A stretch of 64,000 bases of DNA from Bradyrhizobium sp. (GTDB lineage Bacteria > Pseudomonadota > Alphaproteobacteria > Rhizobiales > Xanthobacteraceae). The position numbers were made by a program, and so were the translations under genes. Below the pieces are notes generated by a model. The model had not been told where the DNA came from. It saw only the letters and a program-made list of their open reading frames with translations, and ran no database searches. The DNA lies in the NCBI GenBank assembly GCA_028290305.1, contig JAQGKC010000429.1:1-64000 (forward strand), in the 5' to 3' direction. Below, piece by piece: positions 27,535-35,320 of this stretch (position 1 is its first letter; every line of letters starts with the position of its first letter).

Positions 27535-27631
27535 GTTTGGAGTTCTGGCTATCGATCCTGCCGCGAAAGTGGATCGGACAGGACTCAATCAGCTTCAATT
27601 CCTTCGAACGCGCAATAGAAAGACGCCAGCG

Positions 27632-28423
27632 ATGAATGCAAAAAAAAGAGCCAAAGAGCTCCTGAAGGAAACATTTCCCTCGATCTGGCTTCGCTGGCAC
27701 TTCATGCATGTTACGAAATCGGCGGAGCAGGAGTTGCGGTATCTCCACAAGATCGTGCCTGAGGGAGCGGTGACCATCGACGTCGGAGCAAATTGCGGCC
27801 TCTACACCCGCAAATTGGCGCGCCTCTCGAAGAAAGTCTATGCATTCGAACCCTCTCATGAAATGGCTAATCTTCTCCGGCGAACCTCAGCACCGAATGT
27901 GAGTATTCATGAGATTGCGCTGTCCGATCAAACCGGCAATGCCGAATTATTCATTCCACAGGACGACCAGCAACTGGTTCATGGCCTCGCCTCGCTCGAA
28001 CCCACGCTTGCTTCGTCGAACAAGCACGTTGTCTCGATCAACGTGCCTACGGCACGGCTGGATGCGATCGTCCATCAGGACGTCGCCTTCGTGAAAATCG
28101 ACGTGGAAGGACACGAATTGAACGTCCTGAACGGTGCGGTCGAACTTCTTGAACATAGTCAGCCGGTGTTCCTGGTCGAAGCGGAGGATCGGCATCGTGC
28201 GGAAGCAACCCGATCGATCTTTGAATTCTTTGAGAGCAAATCCTATCGGGGTTTCTTCCTGAAGGAAGGCAACGTGATCTCGGTCGATCAATTCGATCCC
28301 GAGGATCTGCAGGATGCCAACGTGCTTCTTCCCGACGGCGGACGCAAGAACGGCCACTCTTACGTCAATAATTTCTTCTTTTTCCCGCAGCATCTGGATG
28401 GGGAGTCGATCCTGAACAGCTAG
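27632..28423 (+). CDS. FkbM-family methyltransferase
   Basis: 263 residues from ATG 27632. The SAM site is VTIDVGANCGLYTRKLARL, then VYAFEPSHEMANLLRR, and the FkbM hallmark VAFVKIDVEGHELNVLNGA followed by VFLVEAE. Members methylate hydroxyl groups of sugars or polyketides. Within this island it may O-methylate a sugar of the repeat unit; the Bradyrhizobium japonicum EPS is known to carry some 4-O-methylgalactose, which makes this an attractive guess. Direct evidence is absent. Confidence 0.85.
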   Translation: MNAKKRAKELLKETFPSIWLRWHFMHVTKSAEQELRYLHKIVPEGAVTIDVGANCGLYTRKLARLSKKVYAFEPSHEMANLLRRTSAPNVSIHEIALSDQTGNAELFIPQDDQQLVHGLASLEPTLASSNKHVVSINVPTARLDAIVHQDVAFVKIDVEGHELNVLNGAVELLEHSQPVFLVEAEDRHRAEATRSIFEFFESKSYRGFFLKEGNVISVDQFDPEDLQDANVLLPDGGRKNGHSYVNNFFFFPQHLDGESILNS

Positions 28424-28495
28424 CGGCGCCGTCACCTAAGCGTCTGAAGATCAAACTCCGTAAAATCCGTCGAAAAATCATAGACAGGGTCGTCA

Positions 28496-29815
28496 ATGCG
28501 TATTGCCATGATAGGCGCCGGCTATGTCGGGCTGGTGTCGGGGGCGTGCTTTTCCGATTTTGGGCACCATGTCATCTGCATCGATAACGACGAGGAGAAG
28601 ATTGCCGCCCTCAACAGGGGGGAGATTCCCATTCACGAGCCTGGATTAGCCGACCTCGTGGCCAGCAATGTGAAGCAGGGCCGTCTTGGGTTTGTGAAGG
28701 ATGTGAAATCGGCGGTCGGCAGCGCTGAAGTGGTTTTCATCGCCGTGGGCACGCCATCGCGCCGTGGCGACGGCCATGCCGATCTCTCTTACGTATATGC
28801 GGCGGCGCGCGAAATTGCCGGTGCTCTTTCGCAATTCGCGGTGGTTGTGACCAAATCCACGGTTCCTGTGGGGACCGGCGATGAAGTCGAACGCATCATT
28901 CGCGAGGAGAATCCTGAGGCGAAAATCGCAGTGGTCTCGAATCCCGAGTTCCTGCGGGAAGGCGCGGCGATCCGGGACTTCAAGCATCCCGACCGGATCG
29001 TGATCGGGACAAATGACGCGCATGCAAGAAGCGTCATGGCTGAAGTCTACCGGCCGCTTCATCTCAATACGTCGCCGATAGTCTATACCGATCGTCGCAC
29101 GGCCGAACTGACCAAATACGCCGCCAATTCTTTCCTTGCGACCAAGATCGCCTTTATCAACGAAATCGCCGATCTGGCGGAGAAGGTCGGCGCCAACGTC
29201 CAGGAAGTCGCACGCGGGATCGGTCTGGATAATCGTATCGGCTCGAAGTTTCTCCATGCGGGACCGGGATTCGGTGGCTCGTGTTTTCCGAAAGATGCGA
29301 TGGCGCTGATCAAGACGGGCCAGGATAACGAGTCGCCATTGCGGATCGTCGAGACCGTTGTCGCGGTGAATGATCTGCGCAAGCGGGCAATGGCGCGCAA
29401 AGTGGCGAATGCGTTTGGCGGCAATCTGCGGGGAAAATCCATCGCCGTGCTGGGCGTCACGTTCAAACCCGAGACCGACGATATGCGCGACGCGCCGTCG
29501 ATCCCCCTGATAACTGCATTGCAGGACATGGGCGCGCAGATTCGGGTTTTTGATCCTGTCGGGATGGAACAGGCAAAGAAGGTGTTCGAGAACGTCACTT
29601 TTTGCGAAAATGCCTATGACTGTGCAAAGGGGGCCCACGCGCTCGTCATCGTGACGGAATGGGAACAATTCCGGGCGCTGGATCTCAAGGAACTGGCCTC
29701 GATCATGGTATGCCCGGTCATTGTGGATCTCCGAAACATCTACTCACCCGACGAGGTGATCCGAAACGGATTTCATTACTGCGGGGTTGGCCAGCCAAAA
29801 TCGCTGGCGTACTGA
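28496..29815 (+). CDS. ugd: UDP-glucose 6-dehydrogenase
   Basis: 439 residues. The NAD site is MIGAGYVGLVSG near residue 5, the catalytic cysteine is C263 in GPGFGGSCFPKD, and the C-terminal domain has VLGVTFKPETDDMRDAPS with the UDP-binding region. It oxidises UDP-glucose to UDP-glucuronate in two NAD-dependent steps. The next gene encodes a UDP-glucuronate 4-epimerase, so the pair can supply both glucuronate and galacturonate donors. Length and motifs are normal. Confidence 0.96.
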   Translation: MRIAMIGAGYVGLVSGACFSDFGHHVICIDNDEEKIAALNRGEIPIHEPGLADLVASNVKQGRLGFVKDVKSAVGSAEVVFIAVGTPSRRGDGHADLSYVYAAAREIAGALSQFAVVVTKSTVPVGTGDEVERIIREENPEAKIAVVSNPEFLREGAAIRDFKHPDRIVIGTNDAHARSVMAEVYRPLHLNTSPIVYTDRRTAELTKYAANSFLATKIAFINEIADLAEKVGANVQEVARGIGLDNRIGSKFLHAGPGFGGSCFPKDAMALIKTGQDNESPLRIVETVVAVNDLRKRAMARKVANAFGGNLRGKSIAVLGVTFKPETDDMRDAPSIPLITALQDMGAQIRVFDPVGMEQAKKVFENVTFCENAYDCAKGAHALVIVTEWEQFRALDLKELASIMVCPVIVDLRNIYSPDEVIRNGFHYCGVGQPKSLAY

Positions 29816-29933
29816 GCATGATCGGGAAAAGTGGACACCGGTTTTCCCTCGCGACAAACGCGAAGCGTTTGCGCGGAAATCATGCTCAAACAAAAAGGTA
29901 ACGCTAGAGCTTGATTCAACTCGGTTGAATCAA
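29814..29933. repeat. Interspersed palindromic repeat element (Rhizobiales type)
   Basis: Starts on the ugd stop codon. It has outer arms GAGCATGAT (29814-29822) and ATCATGCTC (29879-29887), inner arms GGAAAA/TTTTCC around GTGGACACC, a CAAACGC/GCGTTTG hairpin at 29856-29872, and a second unit with perfect 10-base arms TTGATTCAAC and GTTGAATCAA (29911-29933). The GAGCATGAT...GGAAAAGTGG...ATCATGCTC pattern is one I recognise as a high-copy intergenic repeat in Bradyrhizobium and relatives. It would form extended hairpins in the ugd-epimerase transcript. Confidence 0.7.
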
Positions 29934-29987
29934 ACTCCAGCATCGCCTTCTGTGACATCCGCTCAGCCATTGAGGAAGCAGAAATAG

Positions 29988-31004
29988 ATGTCAGATCGGG
30001 CAACATTGGTGACGGGAGCTGCCGGGTTCATCGGATTTCACGTGGCGCAGCGATTGCTTCAGTCCGGCCAGCAGGTTGTTGGGCTGGATAACCTCAACAC
30101 CTACTATGATCCGCGGTTGAAGGCAGCCCGCCTCAATATTCTAAAGAACGATCCGCGCTTTCATTTCGAAAAACTGGATCTGGCCGACCGCCCGGCCATC
30201 GAGGAATTGTTTGCGCGGCATCGATTTCCGGTGGTCATCCATCTCGCCGCGCAAGCGGGCGTGAGGTATTCGCTGGAAAATCCACATGCCTATGCCGATT
30301 CCAATCTCGTTGGCTTCACCAACATTCTGGAGGGATGCCGGCACAACGGCTGCAGCCATTTGTTGTTTGCATCGTCGTCATCGGTCTATGGCGCCAACAC
30401 CAAACTGCCGTTTTCGGTGCACGACAATGTCGATCATCCGATCAGCCTCTATGCCGCGAGCAAGAAGGCGAACGAATTGATGGCTCATGCGTACAGCCAT
30501 CTCTACAAAATCCCAAGCACCGGCTTGCGGTTCTTCACGGTGTACGGGCCGTGGTACCGGCCCGATATGGCATTGTTCATCTTTGCCAAGGCGATCATGG
30601 AGGGCCAACCGATCAAACTGTTCAATCGGGGAAAAATGCGCCGCGATTTTACCTATATCGACGATGTGACCGAAGCCCTGGTACGCCTGATCGATCACGC
30701 GCCGCAAGGTAATCCGGACTGGTCGGGCGCGGCGCCGGACCCGGGATCAAGCGCTGCGCCATGGCGTATCTATAATGTAGGCAACAACCAGCCGGAAGAA
30801 TTGACGCGGGTCGTTGCGATCCTGGAACAGGAGTTGGGACGTAAGGCCGACAGGCAGCTGTTGCCGATGCAGCCGGGCGATGTCCCGGCGACCTATGCCG
30901 ACATCGACGATCTTACCCGCGACGTCGGTTTCCGTCCCGCGACGTCCATCGAAGACGGCATCCGCAAGTTTGTCGCGTGGTATCGCGGTTATTGCGATCT
31001 GTAA
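29988..31004 (+). CDS. lpsL: UDP-glucuronate 4-epimerase (NAD-dependent, LpsL/CapI-like)
   Basis: 338 residues of the extended short-chain dehydrogenase family. NAD motif TGAAGFIGFH at 9-18, substrate/specificity segment LDNLNTYYDPRLK typical of UDP-glucuronate epimerases, catalytic YxxxK with Y155 and K159 (SLYAASKKANE), and FFTVYGPWYRPDMA. It interconverts UDP-glucuronate and UDP-galacturonate, the likely source of galacturonate in the polymer. It ends the precursor block. Confidence 0.9.
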   Translation: MSDRATLVTGAAGFIGFHVAQRLLQSGQQVVGLDNLNTYYDPRLKAARLNILKNDPRFHFEKLDLADRPAIEELFARHRFPVVIHLAAQAGVRYSLENPHAYADSNLVGFTNILEGCRHNGCSHLLFASSSSVYGANTKLPFSVHDNVDHPISLYAASKKANELMAHAYSHLYKIPSTGLRFFTVYGPWYRPDMALFIFAKAIMEGQPIKLFNRGKMRRDFTYIDDVTEALVRLIDHAPQGNPDWSGAAPDPGSSAAPWRIYNVGNNQPEELTRVVAILEQELGRKADRQLLPMQPGDVPATYADIDDLTRDVGFRPATSIEDGIRKFVAWYRGYCDL

Positions 31005-31100
31005 TCCCCAGGCAGGTGACGGCGGGAGCTATAAGTATTAGCCAAGCCAGGCAGAAAGTAACGCAGCGCGGCGTGATCGCCTGTCAATTAGAACCTTTGC

Positions 31101-31994
31101 ATGGATAAAGGTCGTTATCGACTGATCGGATCTACCGCATCGCCCTACGCGATCAAGCTGCGTGCGCTGTTGCGTTACCGAAGAATTCCTTTCGATTGGG
31201 TCATCATGACGAAGGCGCTGCGGAAGCAGACCGAGCATCTGCGTCCGAACTTGATTCCGGTTCTCAGATATCCCGACGGAAGCTTTCGAGGCGAGACCAC
31301 GACACTGGCTTACGACCTGGAAGCACGGCATCCGGATCGGTCCGTCATTCCCGACGATAAAGCTGTCGCGTTCGTTTGCGATCTCCTGGAAGACCTGGCT
31401 GACGAATGGGCCGTGAAGCCGCTTTTTCTTTACCGGTGGTGGGACCGGGAAGATCAGGCCTATGTCTCCCGGTGGGCGGGCGAAGAATGGTCGGTGTCGG
31501 ACGCGGAGCCGGGCAGCGCTGAAGAAGTCGAGCAGTTTCGCCTCAGGCAGATTTCCCGCATGCCAATTCTCGGCGCGACGGCTGAAAACAAGCCGTTGCT
31601 GGAGGAGAGCTACCATCGAATCCTGGCGGCGTTCGAGCCGAATGTCGGGATGACGAAGTATCTTTTCGGAAGCCGGCCATCGCTTGCGGATTTTGCGTGG
31701 TTCGGTCAGTTGAGCGAGCTTGCGACCGATCCCACGCCGATGCGGGTCATGCGGGAGAAAGCGCCGTTTACCGATCACTGGGCGCGGAGGCTGGACGATG
31801 CCTCCGGCGTGGATGGGGCTTGGTATCCGCGTGAGCAGGCGCTGTCGGGCTTGGCCGAGGCGTTGCTCGGGATTGCCGGGGAACTCTATCTGCCTTTCCT
31901 TGTCGCCAATGCAGAAGCCTTTGCGAAGGGTGTCGAGCGGCTGGAGATCAATGTCTGGGGCCTGCCTTACGCGCTGTCCCCGTTCAAATATTAG
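31101..31994 (+). CDS. Glutathione S-transferase-like protein, truncated by an in-frame amber codon
   Basis: The first 297 residues form a GST-like protein: a thioredoxin-fold N-terminus (RLIGSTASPYAIKLRALLRY, then LIPVLRYPDGSFRGETTTLA) and an all-helical C-terminal part with MTKYLFGSRPSLADFAWFGQ. The frame ends in PFKY at TAG 31992-31994 but stays open and protein-like for another 38 codons to the next TAG at 32109-32111. One C-to-T change in a CAG codon would explain the stop. The shortened protein may still fold because the GST core is complete. Substrate unknown. Confidence 0.75.
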   Translation: MDKGRYRLIGSTASPYAIKLRALLRYRRIPFDWVIMTKALRKQTEHLRPNLIPVLRYPDGSFRGETTTLAYDLEARHPDRSVIPDDKAVAFVCDLLEDLADEWAVKPLFLYRWWDREDQAYVSRWAGEEWSVSDAEPGSAEEVEQFRLRQISRMPILGATAENKPLLEESYHRILAAFEPNVGMTKYLFGSRPSLADFAWFGQLSELATDPTPMRVMREKAPFTDHWARRLDDASGVDGAWYPREQALSGLAEALLGIAGELYLPFLVANAEAFAKGVERLEINVWGLPYALSPFKY

Positions 31995-32111
31995 GTCAAA
32001 TGTCTCCAACTCATCCGCGACAAATTTGCGGCGCTGGACGCGGCGGATCGCGCCGCACTTCGGCCCGTCCTGGAGCGCACCGGGTGCTGGTCTCATCTGA
32101 TCGCGAAATAG
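31995..32111 (+). pseudogene. Severed C-terminal extension of the GST-like gene
   Basis: In the same frame as the GST-like gene and directly after its amber codon. It translates as VKCLQLIRDKFAALDAADRA and then ALRPVLERTGCWSHLIAK, an amphipathic helix with a natural-looking end before the second TAG at 32109-32111. Such a tail reads as the genuine C-terminus of the ancestral protein. Without suppression it is not translated. Confidence 0.6.
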
Positions 32112-32164
32112 TCAGGTGACGACGCTGTAGATGGTATTGTCGCGTGAAGCTGCGAAAGCAATGC

Positions 32165-32794
32165 TCATTTCTGGTGCCGGCTTCCCAGCGCCTGCGCGAT
32201 CGTCTCCGGGTTCTTGATGCGCTCGATCAGCATGCCGATGCGGTCGCCACCCCAGAACAGTTCGCCATTGAATACCATGGTGGGTACGCCGAACACGCCG
32301 ATCTTTTCCGCCTCGTCGATGATGCGGTCGTGCTCTTCGCGCGCCGGGCCGTTGATATAGGCTTCGAAATCCCCGGCCGATCCGCCGATGCTGGTGATGA
32401 CGCCTGAGATCTCCGGCAATTCGTCGATTTCGAGATCGTGACGCCAGAAGCGCCTGAAGACCGTGTCGTGATAGGGCCGGAACAGCCCATGGCGCTGTGC
32501 GAACAGCATGCCGGCGCTGGAATAGAAGGCATCGTAGATGCGCCGTGGCCCTTTCATGGTCAGGCCCTGGGCGTTGGCATAGCGCCGCGCATCCATATAG
32601 GCGTAACGTACCTTGCGCCAGAAATGAGGCGTGCGCTCTTCCACCGTCCCCATGAATTCGGCGACGCGGAGCGTATAGGGCAGCCATTCAAGTTCGACCC
32701 CGTGCTTTTCTTCCAGCTCGAAGATCGCCTTGTTGGCGACGAAGGCATAAGGGCTCTTGTAGTCGGTGTAGACGCGTACGCGCGGTCTATCCAT
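32165..32794 (-). CDS. DsbA-family oxidoreductase / 2-hydroxychromene-2-carboxylate isomerase-like
   Basis: 209 residues from ATG 32794, which has GAGAAGGA upstream; a longer open frame to 33091 lacks any coding character and runs across the pseudogene junction. It begins RVRVYTDYKSPYAFVANKAI, the HCCA-isomerase form of the DsbA fold where the CxxC is replaced by a serine (SPYA). The end GVFGVPTMVFNGELFWGGDR holds the family's cis-proline loop. Characterised members are glutathione-dependent isomerases of aromatic pathways. Neighbouring GST-like gene fits a glutathione theme. Confidence 0.8.
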   Translation of the reverse strand: MDRPRVRVYTDYKSPYAFVANKAIFELEEKHGVELEWLPYTLRVAEFMGTVEERTPHFWRKVRYAYMDARRYANAQGLTMKGPRRIYDAFYSSAGMLFAQRHGLFRPYHDTVFRRFWRHDLEIDELPEISGVITSIGGSAGDFEAYINGPAREEHDRIIDEAEKIGVFGVPTMVFNGELFWGGDRIGMLIERIKNPETIAQALGSRHQK

Positions 32795-32814
32795 CACGGA
32801 TTCCTTCTCAATGG

Positions 32815-32905
32815 TCAGATTGTCTCTCGGCGGATGGCGAACCCGGCACTTTCCCGGTCCCACGTATCCGCCGTCAGGCCTTCGGCGCGCAGAATGTGTT
32901 TTTCG
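32815..32905 (-). pseudogene. 3' fragment of an unidentified minus-strand gene
   Basis: On the minus strand, upstream of the isomerase gene, about 30 codons read KVEKHILRAEGLTADTWDRE then SAGFAIRRETI and a stop at 32815-32817, only 20 bases before the isomerase start. The composition and operon-like spacing look like a real C-terminus. Going upstream the frame runs into the livM remnant of the opposite strand and closes at a stop, so the body of this gene is gone. The family is not recognised. Confidence 0.4.
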
Positions 32906-33686
32906 ACCTTCGGCCTCGGCGCCTATGGCTTTGGCCTGATCATGCAGCGTACCGGTGTGCCGATCCCGGTTGCATTTATAGGCACGCTGCTGATCACGAC
33001 TATCGTTGCGACGGTTACTGGCGCCCTCTGCGTGAGGCTGAAGGAAATCTACTTCGCGTTCGTCACGCTGGCGTTTCAGATGCTGATCCACAGCGTGATC
33101 CTGTCATGGGTCTCGCTCACCGGCGGCGATCAGGGCCTGCGCGGCGGCATTCCGCGCCCGGTGTTCCTCGGGATCGATTTATCGAACCACATGCATCTCT
33201 ATGTCGTGAGCTGCGCGCTGCTGGTGATCGGGCTTCTGTCGATGCGGCAGATCGCGCAGTCGCCGTTCGGCTACACCCTGCGCATGATCCGCGATAACGC
33301 CACCCGCGCGAGCTTCATCGGTATCGACGTCTGGCGTGCCAAGCTGACGATCTTCGTGCTGGCGGCGCTGTTCGCCTCTACCGGCGGCATGATCATGAGT
33401 CTGTTCGTATCTGGCGCCTATCCAGAATTCGCCTATTGGACGATTTCGGGCGAGGGCATCTTTCATCAACATGCTCGGCGGTGTCACCACCTTCCTAGGC
33501 CCGATGGTCGGAACCGTACTGCTGCTGATCTTGAACGACACCGTTACTCGCCTGACCGAGTATTACGGCATCGTACTCGGCATCGTGATCCTGTTTTTCG
33601 CGATGGGTCTGCGCAAAGGCCTGATGGACTTCGTGGTCGAATGGTACGGGCAACGGCACGATGGCGCCAAGGAACGTGCGCGATAA
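32900..33686 (+). pseudogene. livM remnant: 5' end missing and frameshifted
   Basis: LivM-type permease coding begins abruptly at FGLGAYGFGLIMQRTGVPIP; the roughly 60 to 100 residues that normally precede this (including the SFGHAAFF region) are absent. The frame continues through GGDQGLRGGIPRPVFLGID and NATRASFIGIDVWRAKLTIF to SGEGIF, then an extra T in the TTT at 33461-33463 shifts it; the true continuation INMLGGVTTFLGPMVGTVLL lies in the +1-corrected frame and ends at 33684-33686. No livH is present upstream. The importer therefore lacks functional permease genes here. Confidence 0.85.
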
Positions 33687-33735
33687 ATACCTCGTGGACC
33701 ACCTATGGCGGGCTGAGGGAGGCGAACGTCTAGCC

Positions 33736-34494
33736 ATGCTTAAGGTGCAGCAACTTTCCAAATCGTTTGGCGGCGTCAAGGCGATGGATGATGTTACGTT
33801 GGATTTTGCGGATGGATCGCTCACCGCCGTGATCGGCCCCAATGGCGCCGGCAAGAGCACCTTCTTCAATCTGATCACGGGCGCGCTGAAACCGGATAGC
33901 GGACATATCCTGCTCAACGGCGTGGATTTGGCGGGACGGTCACCTCCCGATATCGTGCGTCACGGCATCGGCCGCGCCTTTCAGGTCGCGAGCATTTTTC
34001 CGTCGCTGACCGTGCATGAAACGATGCTAGCCACAGTGTGCGCCGATCAGCGCCGCGCCAGCGTGCTGCATCGGTGGTTTCCGCTCGCCGAAACCCGTGA
34101 TCGTGCCGAGCATGCGATGGAGCTGCTGGGCCTTGCCAACAAGTGCGACCGGACCGCGGCGACGCTGTCGCATGGCGACCAGAAGCTGCTCGATATCGCT
34201 CTCGCATTGGTGCTGGATCCGAAGGTGTTGCTGCTCGACGAGCCCACCGCCGGCATGGGTACCGAAGAGCGCTGGCGGATGATCGACAAAGTCCGGGAAC
34301 TCTGGGAACGGCAGAAGATCACGGTCATCTTCATCGAGCACGACATGGACATTGTCTTCAAGATCGCGCCGTCGATCGTCGTGCTGTGCTATGGCCGGAT
34401 TCTCGCGGCCGGCACGTCGGAAGTGATCCGCCGAAACCCCGCTGTGATCGAGGCCTATCTCGGCACCGAACATCACGCCGGAGCAGCGGTATGA
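33736..34494 (+). CDS. livG: ABC transporter ATP-binding protein (LivG family)
   Basis: 252 residues from ATG 33736, with a GGGAGG site upstream (33716 region); an in-frame ATG at 33661 overlaps the livM remnant and is rejected. Walker A GPNGAGKST, signature LSHGDQKLL, Walker B/D-loop VLLLDEPTAGMG, switch histidine in FIEHDMDIV. Intact although the adjoining permease gene is dead. It might still serve another Liv permease pair in the cell, or be drifting. Overlaps the next gene by 4 bases (ATGA). Confidence 0.88.
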   Translation: MLKVQQLSKSFGGVKAMDDVTLDFADGSLTAVIGPNGAGKSTFFNLITGALKPDSGHILLNGVDLAGRSPPDIVRHGIGRAFQVASIFPSLTVHETMLATVCADQRRASVLHRWFPLAETRDRAEHAMELLGLANKCDRTAATLSHGDQKLLDIALALVLDPKVLLLDEPTAGMGTEERWRMIDKVRELWERQKITVIFIEHDMDIVFKIAPSIVVLCYGRILAAGTSEVIRRNPAVIEAYLGTEHHAGAAV

Positions 34495-35207
34495 GCGCGC
34501 AGCCCGTCGTGCAGGTCGAGGATCTCGACGTCTATTACGGCACCAGTCAGATCCTGTTCGGCGTCGGGCTGTCGGTGCAGCCGGGTGAGACCATGGCGCT
34601 GCTCGGGCGCAACGGCGCCGGCAAGTCGACCACCATCAAGGCAATCATGGGCCTTGCGCCGGCCCGGCGCGGGCGCGTAACGCTAAGCGGTCGCGTCGTT
34701 TCCGGGCTGAAGCCCCATCACATCGCGCGCGCCGGCCTCGGCTTCGTGCCCGAGGACCGCCAGATCTTCCCGGATCATACGGTGGAGGACAATCTCGTCA
34801 TCGGCCAGAAGAAAGGCCCGCAAGGCCAGGACGAATGGTCGATCCGGCGCATCTATGATGTGTTTCCGCTGCTGGAGCCGCTTCGGTACCGGATCGCGGG
34901 CCGCCTGTCCGGCGGCGAACAACAGATGCTTGCGATTGCGCGGACGCTGATGGGCAATCCGGCACTGTTGTTGCTGGACGAGCCGAGCGAAGGGCTTGCG
35001 CCGATCATTGTGCAGCGGATCGGCCAGTTGTTGCGGCAGTTGCGCAGCACCGGTGCGACGGTTTTGATCGCAGAACAGAACATGCACTTCTGCCTCGGCC
35101 TTGCGAGCCACGCCACCGTGATCAACAAAGGCCAGATTGTCTACGCCGCAACAATCGATGAGCTGAAAGCCAACGACAACATTCGCCAGCGCTATCTGGC
35201 GCTGTAG
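34491..35207 (+). CDS. livF: ABC transporter ATP-binding protein (LivF family)
   Basis: 238 residues. Walker A GRNGAGKST, signature LSGGEQQML, Walker B/D-loop LLLLDEPSEGLAP, switch region LIAEQNMHF. The GLAP D-loop is the common LivF form, unlike the variant in the first cluster. The ATG overlaps the livG stop. An open frame extending upstream inside livG is a shadow. It is intact and belongs to the importer that has lost its permeases. Confidence 0.88.
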   Translation: MSAQPVVQVEDLDVYYGTSQILFGVGLSVQPGETMALLGRNGAGKSTTIKAIMGLAPARRGRVTLSGRVVSGLKPHHIARAGLGFVPEDRQIFPDHTVEDNLVIGQKKGPQGQDEWSIRRIYDVFPLLEPLRYRIAGRLSGGEQQMLAIARTLMGNPALLLLDEPSEGLAPIIVQRIGQLLRQLRSTGATVLIAEQNMHFCLGLASHATVINKGQIVYAATIDELKANDNIRQRYLAL

Positions 35208-35320
35208 CTGCAAGGACCTAAACTTCCCGGCTACAGCACTTTCCTCGATCAAAAGCCGCGCTATACTCGGTATCAATTCCACCGCCGATCAAAAGTGGAA
35301 AAAACAGGGAAGGAACCAAA

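Noticed and set aside
28646..29668. 340-codon minus-strand open frame opposite ugd
   Set aside because: ugd is fully supported by its motifs; the antisense product shows no protein-like pattern.
32438..33733. A single long plus-strand protein covering the livM remnant
   Set aside because: Its first 150 codons run antisense to the isomerase gene and its end is out of frame with livM; it is an artefact of the deletion and frameshift.
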